The notes under the pieces were generated by a model, which worked only from the letters and a program-made list of their open reading frames with translations, was not told where the DNA came from and made no database searches. From positions 50,048 to 114,047 of the forward strand of contig CAZNYS010000004.1 in assembly GCA_964577305.1 (NCBI GenBank): DNA of 64,000 bases, written 5' to 3'. Shown here piece by piece: positions 29,253 through 38,998 of the stretch. Source of the DNA: UBA9300 sp964577305. Lineage in GTDB: Bacteria > Bacteroidota > Bacteroidia > Bacteroidales > VadinHA17. How positions within the stretch are numbered: position 1 is the stretch's first letter; the number at the start of each line of letters is the position of its first letter. The position numbers and the translations under genes were made by a program.

Positions 29253-30689
29253 ATGAGGCAGTTATACAAAGGTTACATATCGCTACTTTTCTTTATTCTG
29301 CCCGTAACAGTGTTACATGGCCAGGTTAGCAATATGATTAAAATTGAAAAACTTCCGTTTAGCTCAAGACAGTTTAATGAAATGACAGCTGTACTCGTTT
29401 CCGACGGTATCGTTTTTTGTTCTGACCGTCGTATATCAGGTGTGGTGAATAATAAGACTTTCAATGGTGACCGTGTATATAATATATTTTATGCTGCACG
29501 TGAAGATACTATGAAATGGGGCCGTGCAAGAATATATTCGAAAGAACTGCAATCATTATTTACCCAGGGTCCCTTTTGCTTCAGCCCTGACGGTCGCCGG
29601 ATGTATTATACAAGTGACGTTGAAAGGGGAAGCAGTGCTTTCAAGAGTGATTTTGATAATAGAAGAGGAATATTTATTGCCGACAAAACAGCTAATGGAT
29701 GGTCACAACCCAGGGCTTTCGAATATAACGACCCTTTATGGAACCTGGGTCACCCCTTTATAAGTGCCGATGACAAATACCTTTTCTTTTCATCAGATAT
29801 ACCAGGGGGATACGGAAGCTCTGATTTGTATATGTGCCGATGGGAAAATGATAAATGGTCTGAACCAGAGAACCTGGGTACTGAAGTGAATGGCCCTTCT
29901 TCTGAATTATATCCCTTTTTAAGCCCTGAAGGGGTACTGTATTTCGCTTCTGACCGTGATGGGGGGTACGGGGGCCTTGACCTGTACAGAACGAGAATGA
30001 ATAATGAAAGCTGGTCGAAACCGGCCCTGATGCCGGAACCTATCAATTCAGACGCAGATGATTTCGGACTTTTTAAAAAGCAGGAGGTAGAAGAGGGATT
30101 CTTTTCTTCAAACAGGGACAGGACTGATGATATATATATGTATTCATCAAATTTAATAAGGAAAAGTGAATGTAATGACCTTGTCTATGATAGTTTTTGC
30201 TATGAATTTATCGAGGAGAATTCCTTGAAATTTGATTCCATTCCTTTTGAATACGAATGGGATTTTGATGATGGCACTTCATTAAATTCTACATATGCAA
30301 GGGCTGAGCATTGTTTTAAAGAACCTGGTACATATCTTGTTAAACTTAATGTGATAGATATGATAACAGGTGAAATACAATATAATGAAACCAATTACCT
30401 GCTGGAAATAATACGGACGGAACAAGCATTTATATCAGCACCCGATACATGCTACGTAGGCGAAACTATCAGCCTGGATGCATCAATGACTTACCTCCCC
30501 GGCTGGGATATAGCCGAATATTATTGGAATTTTGATGATGGCACAGCAGGCAAAGGTCTAAACATTGAAAAAATTTATTCTGATGAGGGATCAGTTAATG
30601 TCCAGCTTATAGTAAGCTCGTACCCTGATGATGAAGGAACCATAAGGGAGACATGTGTGTCAAAGAATATAGTTGTAAGGGGAAGGTGA
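29253..30689 (+). CDS. Secreted PD40 propeller and PKD domain protein of the T9SS module
   Basis: A 478-residue exported protein. After a signal peptide (ends near VLHGQV) come WD40-like/TolB-type blades, each with a pattern such as FCFSPDGRRMYYTSD, ISADDKYLFFSSD and LSPEGVLYFASDRDGGYGGL (residues ~20-300). Two PKD-like domains follow, marked by YEWDFDDGTSLN and YYWNFDDGTAGKG. PorE/PorX-type loci have similar propellers, but there is no OmpA domain here, so an interaction or scaffold role is inferred. The ATG at 29253 is preferred over 29226 because it gives a clean signal peptide and follows the PorP stop by one base. Confidence 0.82.
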   Translation: MRQLYKGYISLLFFILPVTVLHGQVSNMIKIEKLPFSSRQFNEMTAVLVSDGIVFCSDRRISGVVNNKTFNGDRVYNIFYAAREDTMKWGRARIYSKELQSLFTQGPFCFSPDGRRMYYTSDVERGSSAFKSDFDNRRGIFIADKTANGWSQPRAFEYNDPLWNLGHPFISADDKYLFFSSDIPGGYGSSDLYMCRWENDKWSEPENLGTEVNGPSSELYPFLSPEGVLYFASDRDGGYGGLDLYRTRMNNESWSKPALMPEPINSDADDFGLFKKQEVEEGFFSSNRDRTDDIYMYSSNLIRKSECNDLVYDSFCYEFIEENSLKFDSIPFEYEWDFDDGTSLNSTYARAEHCFKEPGTYLVKLNVIDMITGEIQYNETNYLLEIIRTEQAFISAPDTCYVGETISLDASMTYLPGWDIAEYYWNFDDGTAGKGLNIEKIYSDEGSVNVQLIVSSYPDDEGTIRETCVSKNIVVRGR

Positions 30690-30720
30690 TTTGACTATTT
30701 ATGCTATTTTTGTACTGATT

Positions 30721-31707
30721 ATGAGGAATATAAAATATATTAATAAATACATACTGGTCATTAGTTTAACGGTGATGGCAGTAATTGGCCAGGCACAGCC
30801 GGTACCTGCTGGTGACGAGAATATACCTTACCTGATGACATTTGGAGGAGAGGGAGAAACTTCATGGGGTGATGATGATTTTTCACAGACATTCTTTTTT
30901 AAAATACCATTCTCATATTCACAGCCTTTCTATATAAAGGTTTATGACCCGGATACAGGAGGTGAGGTGGATGAAATTAACGGATTATGGGATACACGGA
31001 TGTCTTATTCTGTTTACGGCGGTAAGGAGTCATGGAGTAATGATGATGCAAAAGGTATTCAGCCCTCAGGCAACTACAGAAGTGGTACATTGCTGGCTTC
31101 TAAAGTCTTTGGCATGGATGACAGATATGATGATGAATGGTACACTTTCGGACCATTCAATCCTACTGAAGGAGAAATGGTTGATGAATTTGGCGGTTAT
31201 ATCTTTAAGATAATCTGCGAAGGTATATCGGGTGACGATGGTAACCTTTACAGGTATTTCCTGAGTACTGAACCGGAGGAAAATACAGCCATTGAGGACG
31301 GGAATGCTTTTACATATGAGTATTCTTTCAGGATGTGGAATAACTCGGATAATATTTCACATATTTATCCATATATTGATACGGCTACCATATTTGTTAA
31401 GCAGGTGAATTTTGACTGGGATGATGATGGATACATAAGGGTTGTGTCGCGGGTGCGCCGGGGGCACCTGGCAACAATATCCAATGAAGATAACTGGGAG
31501 GAGAGTAAAATAAAGATAGACCAGGAAGAAATAAATTCATCTCTTGATTTTCAGTTTATTAAAAAGAAATCTCCCCTTATTAGAAATAATAACGTGGTTA
31601 TATCCGTTGAAAACCAATATGGTGAATACCTGGAGTTTTTTACCATTCCCATTGGTGGTGTGCCGGTATTTAATCCCAATTTAATAGTGAATAAAATAGA
31701 AAAATAG
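30721..31707 (+). CDS. Secreted protein of unknown function in the T9SS module
   Basis: A 328-residue protein with a signal peptide (VISLTVMAVIGQAQP). The mature part is beta-rich and rich in aromatic and acidic residues, with repeated GDD/DDG turns (GEGETSWGDDDFSQTFFF, NFDWDDDGYIRV). I recognise no family. The ATG at 30721 was chosen because the TTG at 30691 would add ten residues before an otherwise complete signal peptide. It lies between the propeller-PKD gene and the SpoIIE phosphatase gene on the same strand with short gaps, so it is probably part of the same surface system. Confidence 0.7.
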   Translation: MRNIKYINKYILVISLTVMAVIGQAQPVPAGDENIPYLMTFGGEGETSWGDDDFSQTFFFKIPFSYSQPFYIKVYDPDTGGEVDEINGLWDTRMSYSVYGGKESWSNDDAKGIQPSGNYRSGTLLASKVFGMDDRYDDEWYTFGPFNPTEGEMVDEFGGYIFKIICEGISGDDGNLYRYFLSTEPEENTAIEDGNAFTYEYSFRMWNNSDNISHIYPYIDTATIFVKQVNFDWDDDGYIRVVSRVRRGHLATISNEDNWEESKIKIDQEEINSSLDFQFIKKKSPLIRNNNVVISVENQYGEYLEFFTIPIGGVPVFNPNLIVNKIEK

Positions 31708-31714
31708 CAATTTC

Positions 31715-34700
31715 ATGGTCCGGAATTTCCTGTTAAAAAATTCGATAATATTGGTGTTGTTATCGTTCACTTCTTTCTTATCCCTTTCTCAGACTTACAA
31801 ATTTGAAAATTATGGAGTGAATGAAGGTCTGCCGGGCCAGCTTATCTATACAATTAACCAGGATAATAATGGTTTTATCTGGCTGGGTACAAATAAGGGC
31901 TTGTGTTATTTTGATGGCTTTGAATACCATATGACATATGTGTCTGACGCATTGGAAACTAATTTCCCGTTATCCTCCTATGAGTCGGGCAACGGAACAA
32001 TATATTTTGGTTTTAATGATGGAACAGTTCATTACACTGAGAACAGGAGTCTCAAGAAGGTTCCGGGAATTGATGGCGTAAGGGTAAATAATATTGTTGA
32101 GAACAAAGACTCATTGATATTTATTATAACCCAGAGCAAAGGAATATATGTTTTTGACCCTGACAACCCATCAGCATCATTATCAATTGATAATCCTGTA
32201 AATGAATTACTTTACTGTGGCGATTTTACAGGTAATGGTAAAATCGTTCTGGGCACACAGAACGGTTTAGCACTGTGCAGTTTTGATGATGAAGAAATTA
32301 CATTTATCACCGGGGCAGAAGAACTGAATTATTATAAGGTCCAGGATATACAACAAAGCAATAACCCGGATCTCTTTTTTATTGGTACAGAAGATAATGG
32401 TTTGTATGCTGCCGGCTTCAGTAATAACACCATTAACCTCAGGAGAATTGGAGAAGAAGATATTTTTACCAGGTCCAGGGTTCAATCATTAATGATTGAT
32501 GAGGACGGTGCATTATGGATTTCCACTTTCGGTAACGGACTGATCAAAGCTGAAACTGACAGCGCAACAGCGAATATTCTGTCATACGAGGTGCTCGAAG
32601 TAACAACGGGCCTGCCAGGTAATGATATAAAAACATGCTATGAGGATAACTGGGGTAATATTTGGATTGGGCAGTTCGGTACCGGTGTTTCAGTTTTAAG
32701 CTCAGAAGCATATAAATTTTTCACGCCTGGAAATCTGAAAAATGAAAATAATATAATATATGTCAGTGAAAATCAAGGATATGTTTTTGCTGGTACAGCT
32801 GAAGGATTCTATCTTTTTAATCTTGACACCGAAGAAATTATAAGCTACACTGACCTGAGCCGTTCTGTAAATATGGCAAGGATAACCGGTTATTATATTA
32901 ATACTGACGGATCGATTTTTATAGGGACAGAAGGGCAGGGAGTTTACAAACGTAGCCCGCAGGGGAAAACGGAAATCTTTTTCAGGTCAGGCAATAACAT
33001 AGAGAACTATGTCTCAGACATACTTGATGAAGCCGGGTATATATGGCTGGGAACCAGGAGCGGCGTTATAAATATTAGTAAAAGTACAGGCAATCTGATG
33101 CGTTTCACCACATCTGAGAAATTGCCTCATAATAATATTAACCATCTGAAACCCGACGGCGAGGGGAACGTAATTGTAGCAACTGAAAGTAACAAATTGT
33201 ATAAAATAAGCCCCGAGGAAGGTGTTATAGCAGGCAAAGCAATTATTTACGGAGGCATCAGGAATGTATTCCAGTGCTTCGATATTGATAAGCAGGATAA
33301 AATTTGGGGTGCAACAAAGGGGTCCGGTGTCTTTTGCTTTGAGGGTGATTCTGTATGGAATATGACAAGCCGTAGTGGTTTATACTCCAATATTTGCTAC
33401 AGCCTGCTCTGCGACAGCAGAAATAATATATGGATAGGCCATCAGAGAGGATTCTCTATTTATAACCAGGGACTTAAACTGATCAGGACATTTGTGGATA
33501 TTTTCAGAACAGGAGCCTACTGCAATGAGAATGCTATATATGAAACATCAGATGGTTATATACTTCTCGGAACAAGTGCAGGGTTCATGGTATATAATCC
33601 GGATAAAGACGTGTCCGGACATAATCCGCCAAAGACAAATATTCTGTCAGTCTCTATTAATGACAGTATAGTGCCTCTTAAAGATATATATAATCTGCCT
33701 TACAGCTCAAGATATAATGTGACAATTGATTATGTCGGACTTAACTATTCCGACCCTGAAAAGGTGTACTACAGCTATAGTATGGAGAATTATGATACAG
33801 AATGGTCGGATCCTACTAAATCAAGGAGTGTAACATATAGGTTAAGTGACGGGAATTACCGCTTTAATATCCTTGCTTATGGTTATGACGGTGTTTCTGA
33901 TAACCAGATACAAAGTTTTAGAATAAATATCCAGAAGCCATTCTGGAGAACATGGTGGTTCACCTCACTTACAGTCTTTTTATTGGTGGTTACAGTATTT
34001 GTGATTATCAAAGTAAGGGAGAGGGCGCAGGCAAGGGTTAAGAAATTCCTTGAGGACGAACTGGCAGAGCGTACCAGAGAGGTAATTGTTCAGAAAGAAG
34101 AGATCGAATATCAGAACAGGGAAATAACAGATAGTATTAATTATGCACAGAGGATACAGGCCAGCCTGCTGCCTCCGGTGAAAAGGCTGAACGAAAACTT
34201 CAAAGGTTCATTCGTGTTTTACCGGCCCAGGGATATTGTCAGTGGTGATTTTTATTGGTTCGATGCTGTAAGTGAAGATAAAATAATGATTGTGTGTGCT
34301 GACTCAACAGGTCATGGTGTACCGGGAGCCTTCATGTCAATGATAGGATCAGCATTACTTCAGGAAATAGTTAACAGGAAAGAGATCACCAGGCCGTCGG
34401 AAATACTCCGTGCCCTTGACACAGAAATTGCCACAACGCTTAACCAGACGGGCGATGATACGACTAATGACGGGATGGACATGGTAGTTTGTGAGTATAA
34501 TCCTAAGATTCGCTTGCTCAGGTTTGCTTCTGCCCTCCGCCCTGTCATTATTGTCATGGAAGGAGAGCAATATTATATCAGGGGGAATAAAAATTCTGTA
34601 GGAGGCGAATACATTGAGGAGAAATATTTTGATGACCAGGAGTACTACCTTAAGGAGAACGATTCCGTATATATCTTTTCAGATGGTTATCCTGATCAGT

Positions 34701-34873
34701 TTGGCGGTGCCGATGGTAAAAAGCTTAAGATAGTAAGGCTGAAGAGGCTTATTGACGATATAAAGGATCTCAGCATGGACGAACAACATAAAAAGGTAAG
34801 AGACTATTTTGATGAATGGAAAGGAAGCTATGCACAGGTTGATGATGTGCTTCTGATGGGTTTTAAAGTCTAA
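31715..34873 (+). CDS. Reg_prop sensor with SpoIIE-type PP2C phosphatase
   Basis: A 1052-residue one-protein signalling device. After a signal peptide come two-component-regulator propeller blades (repeats like NGFIWLGTNKGLCYFDG, GNIWIGQFGTGV, GYIWLGTRSGVINI, NNIWIGHQRGFSIYN) to ~residue 640, then a Y_Y_Y domain (YVGLNYSDPEKVYYSYSMEN). One membrane helix lies at ~750-770, then a coiled coil and a cytoplasmic SpoIIE/PP2C phosphatase (VSGDFYWFD, DSTGHGVPGAFMSMIG, FSDGYPDQFGG). It would dephosphorylate an anti-sigma antagonist or a similar target in response to an extracytoplasmic ligand. It ends the T9SS-like module; the partner switch proteins are not in the window. Confidence 0.9.
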   Translation: MVRNFLLKNSIILVLLSFTSFLSLSQTYKFENYGVNEGLPGQLIYTINQDNNGFIWLGTNKGLCYFDGFEYHMTYVSDALETNFPLSSYESGNGTIYFGFNDGTVHYTENRSLKKVPGIDGVRVNNIVENKDSLIFIITQSKGIYVFDPDNPSASLSIDNPVNELLYCGDFTGNGKIVLGTQNGLALCSFDDEEITFITGAEELNYYKVQDIQQSNNPDLFFIGTEDNGLYAAGFSNNTINLRRIGEEDIFTRSRVQSLMIDEDGALWISTFGNGLIKAETDSATANILSYEVLEVTTGLPGNDIKTCYEDNWGNIWIGQFGTGVSVLSSEAYKFFTPGNLKNENNIIYVSENQGYVFAGTAEGFYLFNLDTEEIISYTDLSRSVNMARITGYYINTDGSIFIGTEGQGVYKRSPQGKTEIFFRSGNNIENYVSDILDEAGYIWLGTRSGVINISKSTGNLMRFTTSEKLPHNNINHLKPDGEGNVIVATESNKLYKISPEEGVIAGKAIIYGGIRNVFQCFDIDKQDKIWGATKGSGVFCFEGDSVWNMTSRSGLYSNICYSLLCDSRNNIWIGHQRGFSIYNQGLKLIRTFVDIFRTGAYCNENAIYETSDGYILLGTSAGFMVYNPDKDVSGHNPPKTNILSVSINDSIVPLKDIYNLPYSSRYNVTIDYVGLNYSDPEKVYYSYSMENYDTEWSDPTKSRSVTYRLSDGNYRFNILAYGYDGVSDNQIQSFRINIQKPFWRTWWFTSLTVFLLVVTVFVIIKVRERAQARVKKFLEDELAERTREVIVQKEEIEYQNREITDSINYAQRIQASLLPPVKRLNENFKGSFVFYRPRDIVSGDFYWFDAVSEDKIMIVCADSTGHGVPGAFMSMIGSALLQEIVNRKEITRPSEILRALDTEIATTLNQTGDDTTNDGMDMVVCEYNPKIRLLRFASALRPVIIVMEGEQYYIRGNKNSVGGEYIEEKYFDDQEYYLKENDSVYIFSDGYPDQFGGADGKKLKIVRLKRLIDDIKDLSMDEQHKKVRDYFDEWKGSYAQVDDVLLMGFKV

Positions 34874-34881
34874 CGAAACAG

Positions 34882-35409
34882 CTATTCATTTATACATTTT
34901 CCGACGAGGCTGAAAGGAATTTCGCAGGTAGAAGCAATATTACTTTCATTACCTGCCCTGTCCTCTATATAGAAATCGTACATTATCGTGTCGGTGAGAT
35001 CAAAGACCCAATAAAGGAAGGTAATCTCTATTAAACCCTGGAGAATTTTGTTCTGGCCTTCCCTTTCCATATATGGTATCCTGTAGTCAGAAGGGTCGTT
35101 TGGGTCTGAATCACCAATTTCAGTAAAAACACCGTTTTCTTTGTTATAAAGAGTGAAGAACAGGTTGGTAGTATCGGTTTGTCCTTCAACAGGTTGCTTT
35201 AGTCCGAGGTCCCCGTCACCATCTTCAAAATAAAACTCAAGTATCCCTGCCTTGCCATGATTTCCCAGCAGGGCATCAATGGTATCATACATCGTAAATT
35301 GCCTGAATTCAATAGATGGTTCGGGCGGAAGCTGCCTTATCTTCTCGCATCCACTGAAAAACGGGAGAGTGACAACTATCACTAATATTACTGGTAATAA
35401 ACTTTTCAT
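34882..35409 (-). CDS. Lipoprotein of unknown function
   Basis: A 175-residue lipoprotein (signal with LPFFSGC, Cys21). The mature part contains FYFEDGDGDLG, which looks like a calcium-binding or beta-sandwich turn, and ends in acidic and beta segments (FYIEDRAGNESNIAS). I do not recognise a family beyond small Bacteroidota lipoproteins of this pattern. It lies 34 nt downstream of der on the same strand and may be the last gene of the rluB-era-der unit. Confidence 0.7.
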   Translation of the reverse strand: MKSLLPVILVIVVTLPFFSGCEKIRQLPPEPSIEFRQFTMYDTIDALLGNHGKAGILEFYFEDGDGDLGLKQPVEGQTDTTNLFFTLYNKENGVFTEIGDSDPNDPSDYRIPYMEREGQNKILQGLIEITFLYWVFDLTDTIMYDFYIEDRAGNESNIASTCEIPFSLVGKCINE

Positions 35410-35443
35410 ACAAAGCAGATCTTCAAAAATTAAACCAAAATAG

Positions 35444-36748
35444 CTATTTTTTTCTGAAAAATATTTTTACCGGAACTCCAGTGAACTCAAACTTTTCTCT
35501 CAGCCGGTTTTCAAGGTATCGCCTGTATGGCTCCCTGATATATTGAGGATGATTGCAGAAAAAGGCGAAAGAAGGATAGAATGTCGGGAGCTGGCTGATA
35601 TATTTAATCTTAATGAATTTACCTTTGTTTGCGGGGGGTGGATTTTTGTCAATAAGAGGCAGAAGATATTTGTTTAAAGCCGGGGTCGGTATTTTTCTTA
35701 TCCTGTTATCATAAACCAGCAAAGCTTCATTAATTACCCTGTGTATTCTCTGTTTTTGTATGGCAGATATGAAAAGTACAGGATAGTCATTGAATGGTAA
35801 GGTTTTATTCTTTATCTGCTGTTCAATCTTTCTGGCCGAATTGGAATCTTTTTCAGCAATATCCCACTTATTGACAAGTAAAACAAGTCCTTTGTTATTA
35901 CTGAGAATAATATCCATTATTTTCAGGTCCTGGGATTCTATTCCAAGTGTGGCATCGATCATTAAAAGGCAGACATCAGAATTTTCTATGGCCCTTATTG
36001 CCCTGAGTGTAGAGTAGAATTCAACATCCTCAATAACCCTGGATTTTCTTCTCAGGCCGGCGGTGTCGATCAGGAAGAAGTCGTGACCGAATTTTCTATA
36101 ACGTATAAGTACTGAATCTCTTGTTGTTCCGGCAACCGGTGTAACAATATTCCTGTTTTCACCTGTCAGGCTGTTAAGCAATGATGATTTTCCCACATTT
36201 GGTCTTCCTACCACTGCTATTCTTGGTAATGACTGCTCTTCTTCCTCTTTCTCTTCCGGCAGACTGCTTACTATTTTATCCAGCAGGTCACCTGTTCCGG
36301 CACCATTAGTAGATGATACGGCAAAATAATCACCCAGTCCCATCTTATAGAATTCAGCAGCATCAAGCAACAGGCTGTTGTTATCCACCTTATTAACCAC
36401 GGGTATAACATTTTTACCTGATCGCCTGAGCATATTGGCAACTGACATATCAAGGTCAGTTAACCCGACGGTAACATCAACCATAAACAGTATTAGCGCA
36501 GCTTCTTCTATTGCAATTTCAACCTGCCTGTTTATTTCACTTTCAAAAATATCATCAGAGTTATTTACATACCCCCCGGTATCAATAACTGAAAATACCT
36601 GGCCATTCCATTCCACCTTCCCGTAGTGCCTGTCACGTGTGACACCACTAATTTCATCAACAATAGCCTGCCTCGACTCTGTGAACCTGTTAAACAGGGT
36701 TGACTTACCCACATTGGGTCTTCCTACTATTGCTACTATCCTGTTCAT
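35444..36748 (-). CDS. der: Ribosome biogenesis GTPase Der (EngA)
   Basis: Two tandem GTPase domains followed by a KH-like C-terminal domain, the unique architecture of Der, needed for 50S assembly. G1 motifs are GRPNVGKSTLF (residues ~8-18) and GRPNVGKSSLL (~188). G3 is DTGG and DTAG, G4 is NKVD and NKWD. The ATG-ATG tandem at 36748-36751 was chosen because the start at 36784 adds twelve residues before the invariant MNRIVAIVGRPN and overlaps era. Length is then about 434, the usual size. Transcribed with era and rluB-like upstream. Confidence 0.96.
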   Translation of the reverse strand: MNRIVAIVGRPNVGKSTLFNRFTESRQAIVDEISGVTRDRHYGKVEWNGQVFSVIDTGGYVNNSDDIFESEINRQVEIAIEEAALILFMVDVTVGLTDLDMSVANMLRRSGKNVIPVVNKVDNNSLLLDAAEFYKMGLGDYFAVSSTNGAGTGDLLDKIVSSLPEEKEEEEQSLPRIAVVGRPNVGKSSLLNSLTGENRNIVTPVAGTTRDSVLIRYRKFGHDFFLIDTAGLRRKSRVIEDVEFYSTLRAIRAIENSDVCLLMIDATLGIESQDLKIMDIILSNNKGLVLLVNKWDIAEKDSNSARKIEQQIKNKTLPFNDYPVLFISAIQKQRIHRVINEALLVYDNRIRKIPTPALNKYLLPLIDKNPPPANKGKFIKIKYISQLPTFYPSFAFFCNHPQYIREPYRRYLENRLREKFEFTGVPVKIFFRKK

Positions 36749-36758
36749 CATAATTAAA

Positions 36759-37634
36759 TCAATAACCAAACTTCTTAACTGCACCTGGCTTGTCGCGCCA
36801 GTCTTTAGTTACTTTTACATACATCTCAAGATATACATGCCTCCCAATGAATTCCTCAATGTCCTTCCTTGCTTCAGTACCTGTTTTTTTTAGCATCTTT
36901 CCCTTGTGGCCTATAATAATCCCTTTCTGACTCTCCCTTGTAACATGTATTAGCACCCTTATATTTACTATATTATCTTGTTCTTTATAACTCTCAATTT
37001 CAATCTCAACCGAGTAAGGTATCTCTTTCTTATAATTATTTAATATTTTTTCTCGTATTATCTCGGTAACAAAAAATCGCTCATGCCTGTCGGTAAGCTG
37101 GTCTTTCGGGAAATATGCCGGACCTTCAGGCAACTTTTCAAGGATAATATTGAGCAGGTTATCTGTATTGAACTTCTCTTTGGCCGAAAGCGGTACTATT
37201 ACTGCTTGAGGCATAATGGTCTTCCACCTTTCAACCAGTTGCTCAAGTCCTTCCTCGCTACCAAGGTCTATTTTGTTTATGACCAGTATTAAAGATATTT
37301 GTGAGTCAATTACCCTATTGAGCGTTTCCCTGTTTTTATCTATTTTTTCCTTAACATCCGTAACATAAACAATCAGATCAGCATCACTGATGGCCGTATA
37401 AACCGATTGCATCATTGCTTCCTGGAGCTTGTAGGCGGGTTTTATTATTCCCGGTGTGTCTGAAAATACAATCTGGAAATCATCACCGTTAACTATACCC
37501 AGAATCCTGTGCCTTGTTGTTTGTGATTTTGAAGTAATGATAGACAGTTTTTCACCAACGAGGGCATTCATTATTGTTGATTTTCCAACATTGGGATTAC
37601 CAAGAATATTAACGAAACCCGATTTATGAGCCAT
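36759..37634 (-). CDS. era: GTPase Era
   Basis: 30S-assembly GTPase that binds the 3' end of 16S rRNA. It has a GTPase domain with GNPNVGKSTIMNALVGEKL, DTPGI and NKIDLGSEE, and a C-terminal KH domain with VLIHVTRESQKGIIIGHKGK. Length of 291 residues is normal. The next gene, der, starts about 10 nt after its stop, and the rluB-like gene lies 10 nt upstream, so a three-gene ribosome-biogenesis operon is likely. Confidence 0.97.
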   Translation of the reverse strand: MAHKSGFVNILGNPNVGKSTIMNALVGEKLSIITSKSQTTRHRILGIVNGDDFQIVFSDTPGIIKPAYKLQEAMMQSVYTAISDADLIVYVTDVKEKIDKNRETLNRVIDSQISLILVINKIDLGSEEGLEQLVERWKTIMPQAVIVPLSAKEKFNTDNLLNIILEKLPEGPAYFPKDQLTDRHERFFVTEIIREKILNNYKKEIPYSVEIEIESYKEQDNIVNIRVLIHVTRESQKGIIIGHKGKMLKKTGTEARKDIEEFIGRHVYLEMYVKVTKDWRDKPGAVKKFGY

Positions 37635-37644
37635 ATGATTTATT

Positions 37645-38397
37645 TTATGATCTTTTAAGAATATTTATCTCTTTATCTGTTAGGAACCTCCATTTACCTC
37701 TTGGAAGGTTCTTCTTCGTAAGACCTGCAAAATATACCCTGTCGAGCTTTTTTATCTTATAGCCCAGGGCTTCAAACATACTTCTTACCACCCTGTTCTG
37801 TCCGGAATGTATTTCAATTCCAGCCTGGGTTTTATCTTCAGGATCAGGATATGCAACAGCATCTGCTGCTACCATCTCACCTATATCAACACCTTCGGTT
37901 AGCCTGATCATATCATTACGGGTAAGCGGGCGGTTCAGATAAACATGATATATCTTCTTTTTTCCATGCGAGGGATGGGTTAACTTTTTTGTTAATTCTC
38001 CGTCATTGGTAAACAGCAATAATCCTGTTGTATCCTTGTCGAGCCTGCCTACAGGGTATACCCTTTCGGAGCAGGCATTTCTAATCAGATCAGTAACCAG
38101 CTTATCCGCGTGGGGGTCATCCATTGTGCTCACATAGCCGGCCGGTTTATTGAGGAGGATATAAACTTTCTTCTCCGGATTAAGTATCCTGCCTTTGTAT
38201 CTTACTTTTGCTTTGCCTGATACCCTGGTGCCCAGGTCAGTAACGATCTTCCCGTCAACACTTATCTCCCCCTTGGCGATCAGCCTGTCCGCATCCCTGC
38301 GGCTGCAAACACCACTGTTTGAGATAAATTTGTTCAGTCTTATCATTTTTTCGTCGCCTGTAATCCTAACCGGTCCTCTTTTTCGCCTGTCATTCAT
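37645..38397 (-). CDS. RsuA/RluB-family rRNA pseudouridine synthase
   Basis: Isomerises uridine in rRNA. An N-terminal basic leader (RRKRGPVRITG) precedes an S4 RNA-binding domain (MIRLNKFISNSGVCSRRDAD). The catalytic domain follows with the aspartate in GRLDKDTTGLLLFTNDGEL, and with VEIHSGQNRVVRSMFEALG-type residues near the end. This order and the 250-residue size match RluB/E/F-type enzymes of this phylum, most likely acting on 23S rRNA. It heads the leftward era/der unit. Confidence 0.93.
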   Translation of the reverse strand: MNDRRKRGPVRITGDEKMIRLNKFISNSGVCSRRDADRLIAKGEISVDGKIVTDLGTRVSGKAKVRYKGRILNPEKKVYILLNKPAGYVSTMDDPHADKLVTDLIRNACSERVYPVGRLDKDTTGLLLFTNDGELTKKLTHPSHGKKKIYHVYLNRPLTRNDMIRLTEGVDIGEMVAADAVAYPDPEDKTQAGIEIHSGQNRVVRSMFEALGYKIKKLDRVYFAGLTKKNLPRGKWRFLTDKEINILKRS

Positions 38398-38444
38398 TGT
38401 TTTATAATTTCGGACTGCAAAGGTACGGATTATTTATAAATAAA

Positions 38445-38480
38445 AAGGCTGAGGCTAAGGCTAAGGCTAAGGCTAAGGAG
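38445..38480. repeat. Hexamer array, left end of the four-helix-bundle unit
   Basis: The hexamer AAGGCT (once GAGGCT) occurs five times, followed by AAGGAG, about 108 nt before the four-helix-bundle gene. The first 16 bases (AAGGCTGAGGCTAAGG) match the reverse complement of 38999-39014 on the other side of the gene in 15 of 16 positions, so the gene lies between inverted copies. Confidence 0.8.
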
Positions 38481-38587
38481 AGATGAATTATGAGAAATAA
38501 TAATTTTTGGCTATTTTTATAATTAATAACTTTTTTAGGGTTTACGCTGCATTGATTTTACTGTATTAACTTATTATTAGAACAAAG

Positions 38588-38992
38588 ATGGCATATAAAG
38601 ACTTCACCGAGATGTCTGTCTGGAAGAAAGCATTTAATCTTCTTTTACTGGTATACAGATTAACCAGGAAATTCCCTGTTGAAGAAAAATTCTGTCTGGT
38701 TTCAGATATGCAAAGAGCCGCTCATTCTGTTACTAACAATACTGCTGAAGGATTTGGCAGATATGAACCATTTGATAAAACAAGGTTTTACAAAATAGCC
38801 AGGGGTAGTTGTTATGAAATTATTAATCAAAGCCTTGCCTCAGAAGCATTTGATTACATAACAAATCATGAAAAGAATGAACTGGTCAATGAATACCGGG
38901 ATGTTATTTCCGAATTAGACCCTATGGTAAAAAGTATTGAAACCGGTAAGAAAGTTATGCGACGGTATAAATTAAATAATAATATTACTTGA
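38588..38992 (+). CDS. Four-helix-bundle protein of the S23/IVP-like family
   Basis: A 134-residue protein with the family pattern FTEMSVWKKAFNLLLLVYR, then TRKFPVEEKFCLVSDMQRAA, and HSVTNNTAEGFGRYEPFDKT. These are the hallmarks of the 23S intervening-sequence (S23) / four-helix-bundle family, to which the diversity-generating-retroelement accessory protein Avd is related. Biochemical role unknown. It is not inside rRNA, and no reverse transcriptase or template/variable repeat lies nearby. It is bounded by inverted hexamer arrays (38445-38480 and 38999-39014), so the gene and its ends look like a mobile cassette rather than a resident gene. The neighbouring genes look intact. Confidence 0.9.
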   Translation: MAYKDFTEMSVWKKAFNLLLLVYRLTRKFPVEEKFCLVSDMQRAAHSVTNNTAEGFGRYEPFDKTRFYKIARGSCYEIINQSLASEAFDYITNHEKNELVNEYRDVISELDPMVKSIETGKKVMRRYKLNNNIT

Positions 38993-38998
38993 CCTCTT

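Noticed and set aside
38588..38992. Diversity-generating retroelement
   Set aside because: The four-helix-bundle gene resembles Avd, but there is no reverse transcriptase, template repeat or variable repeat nearby.
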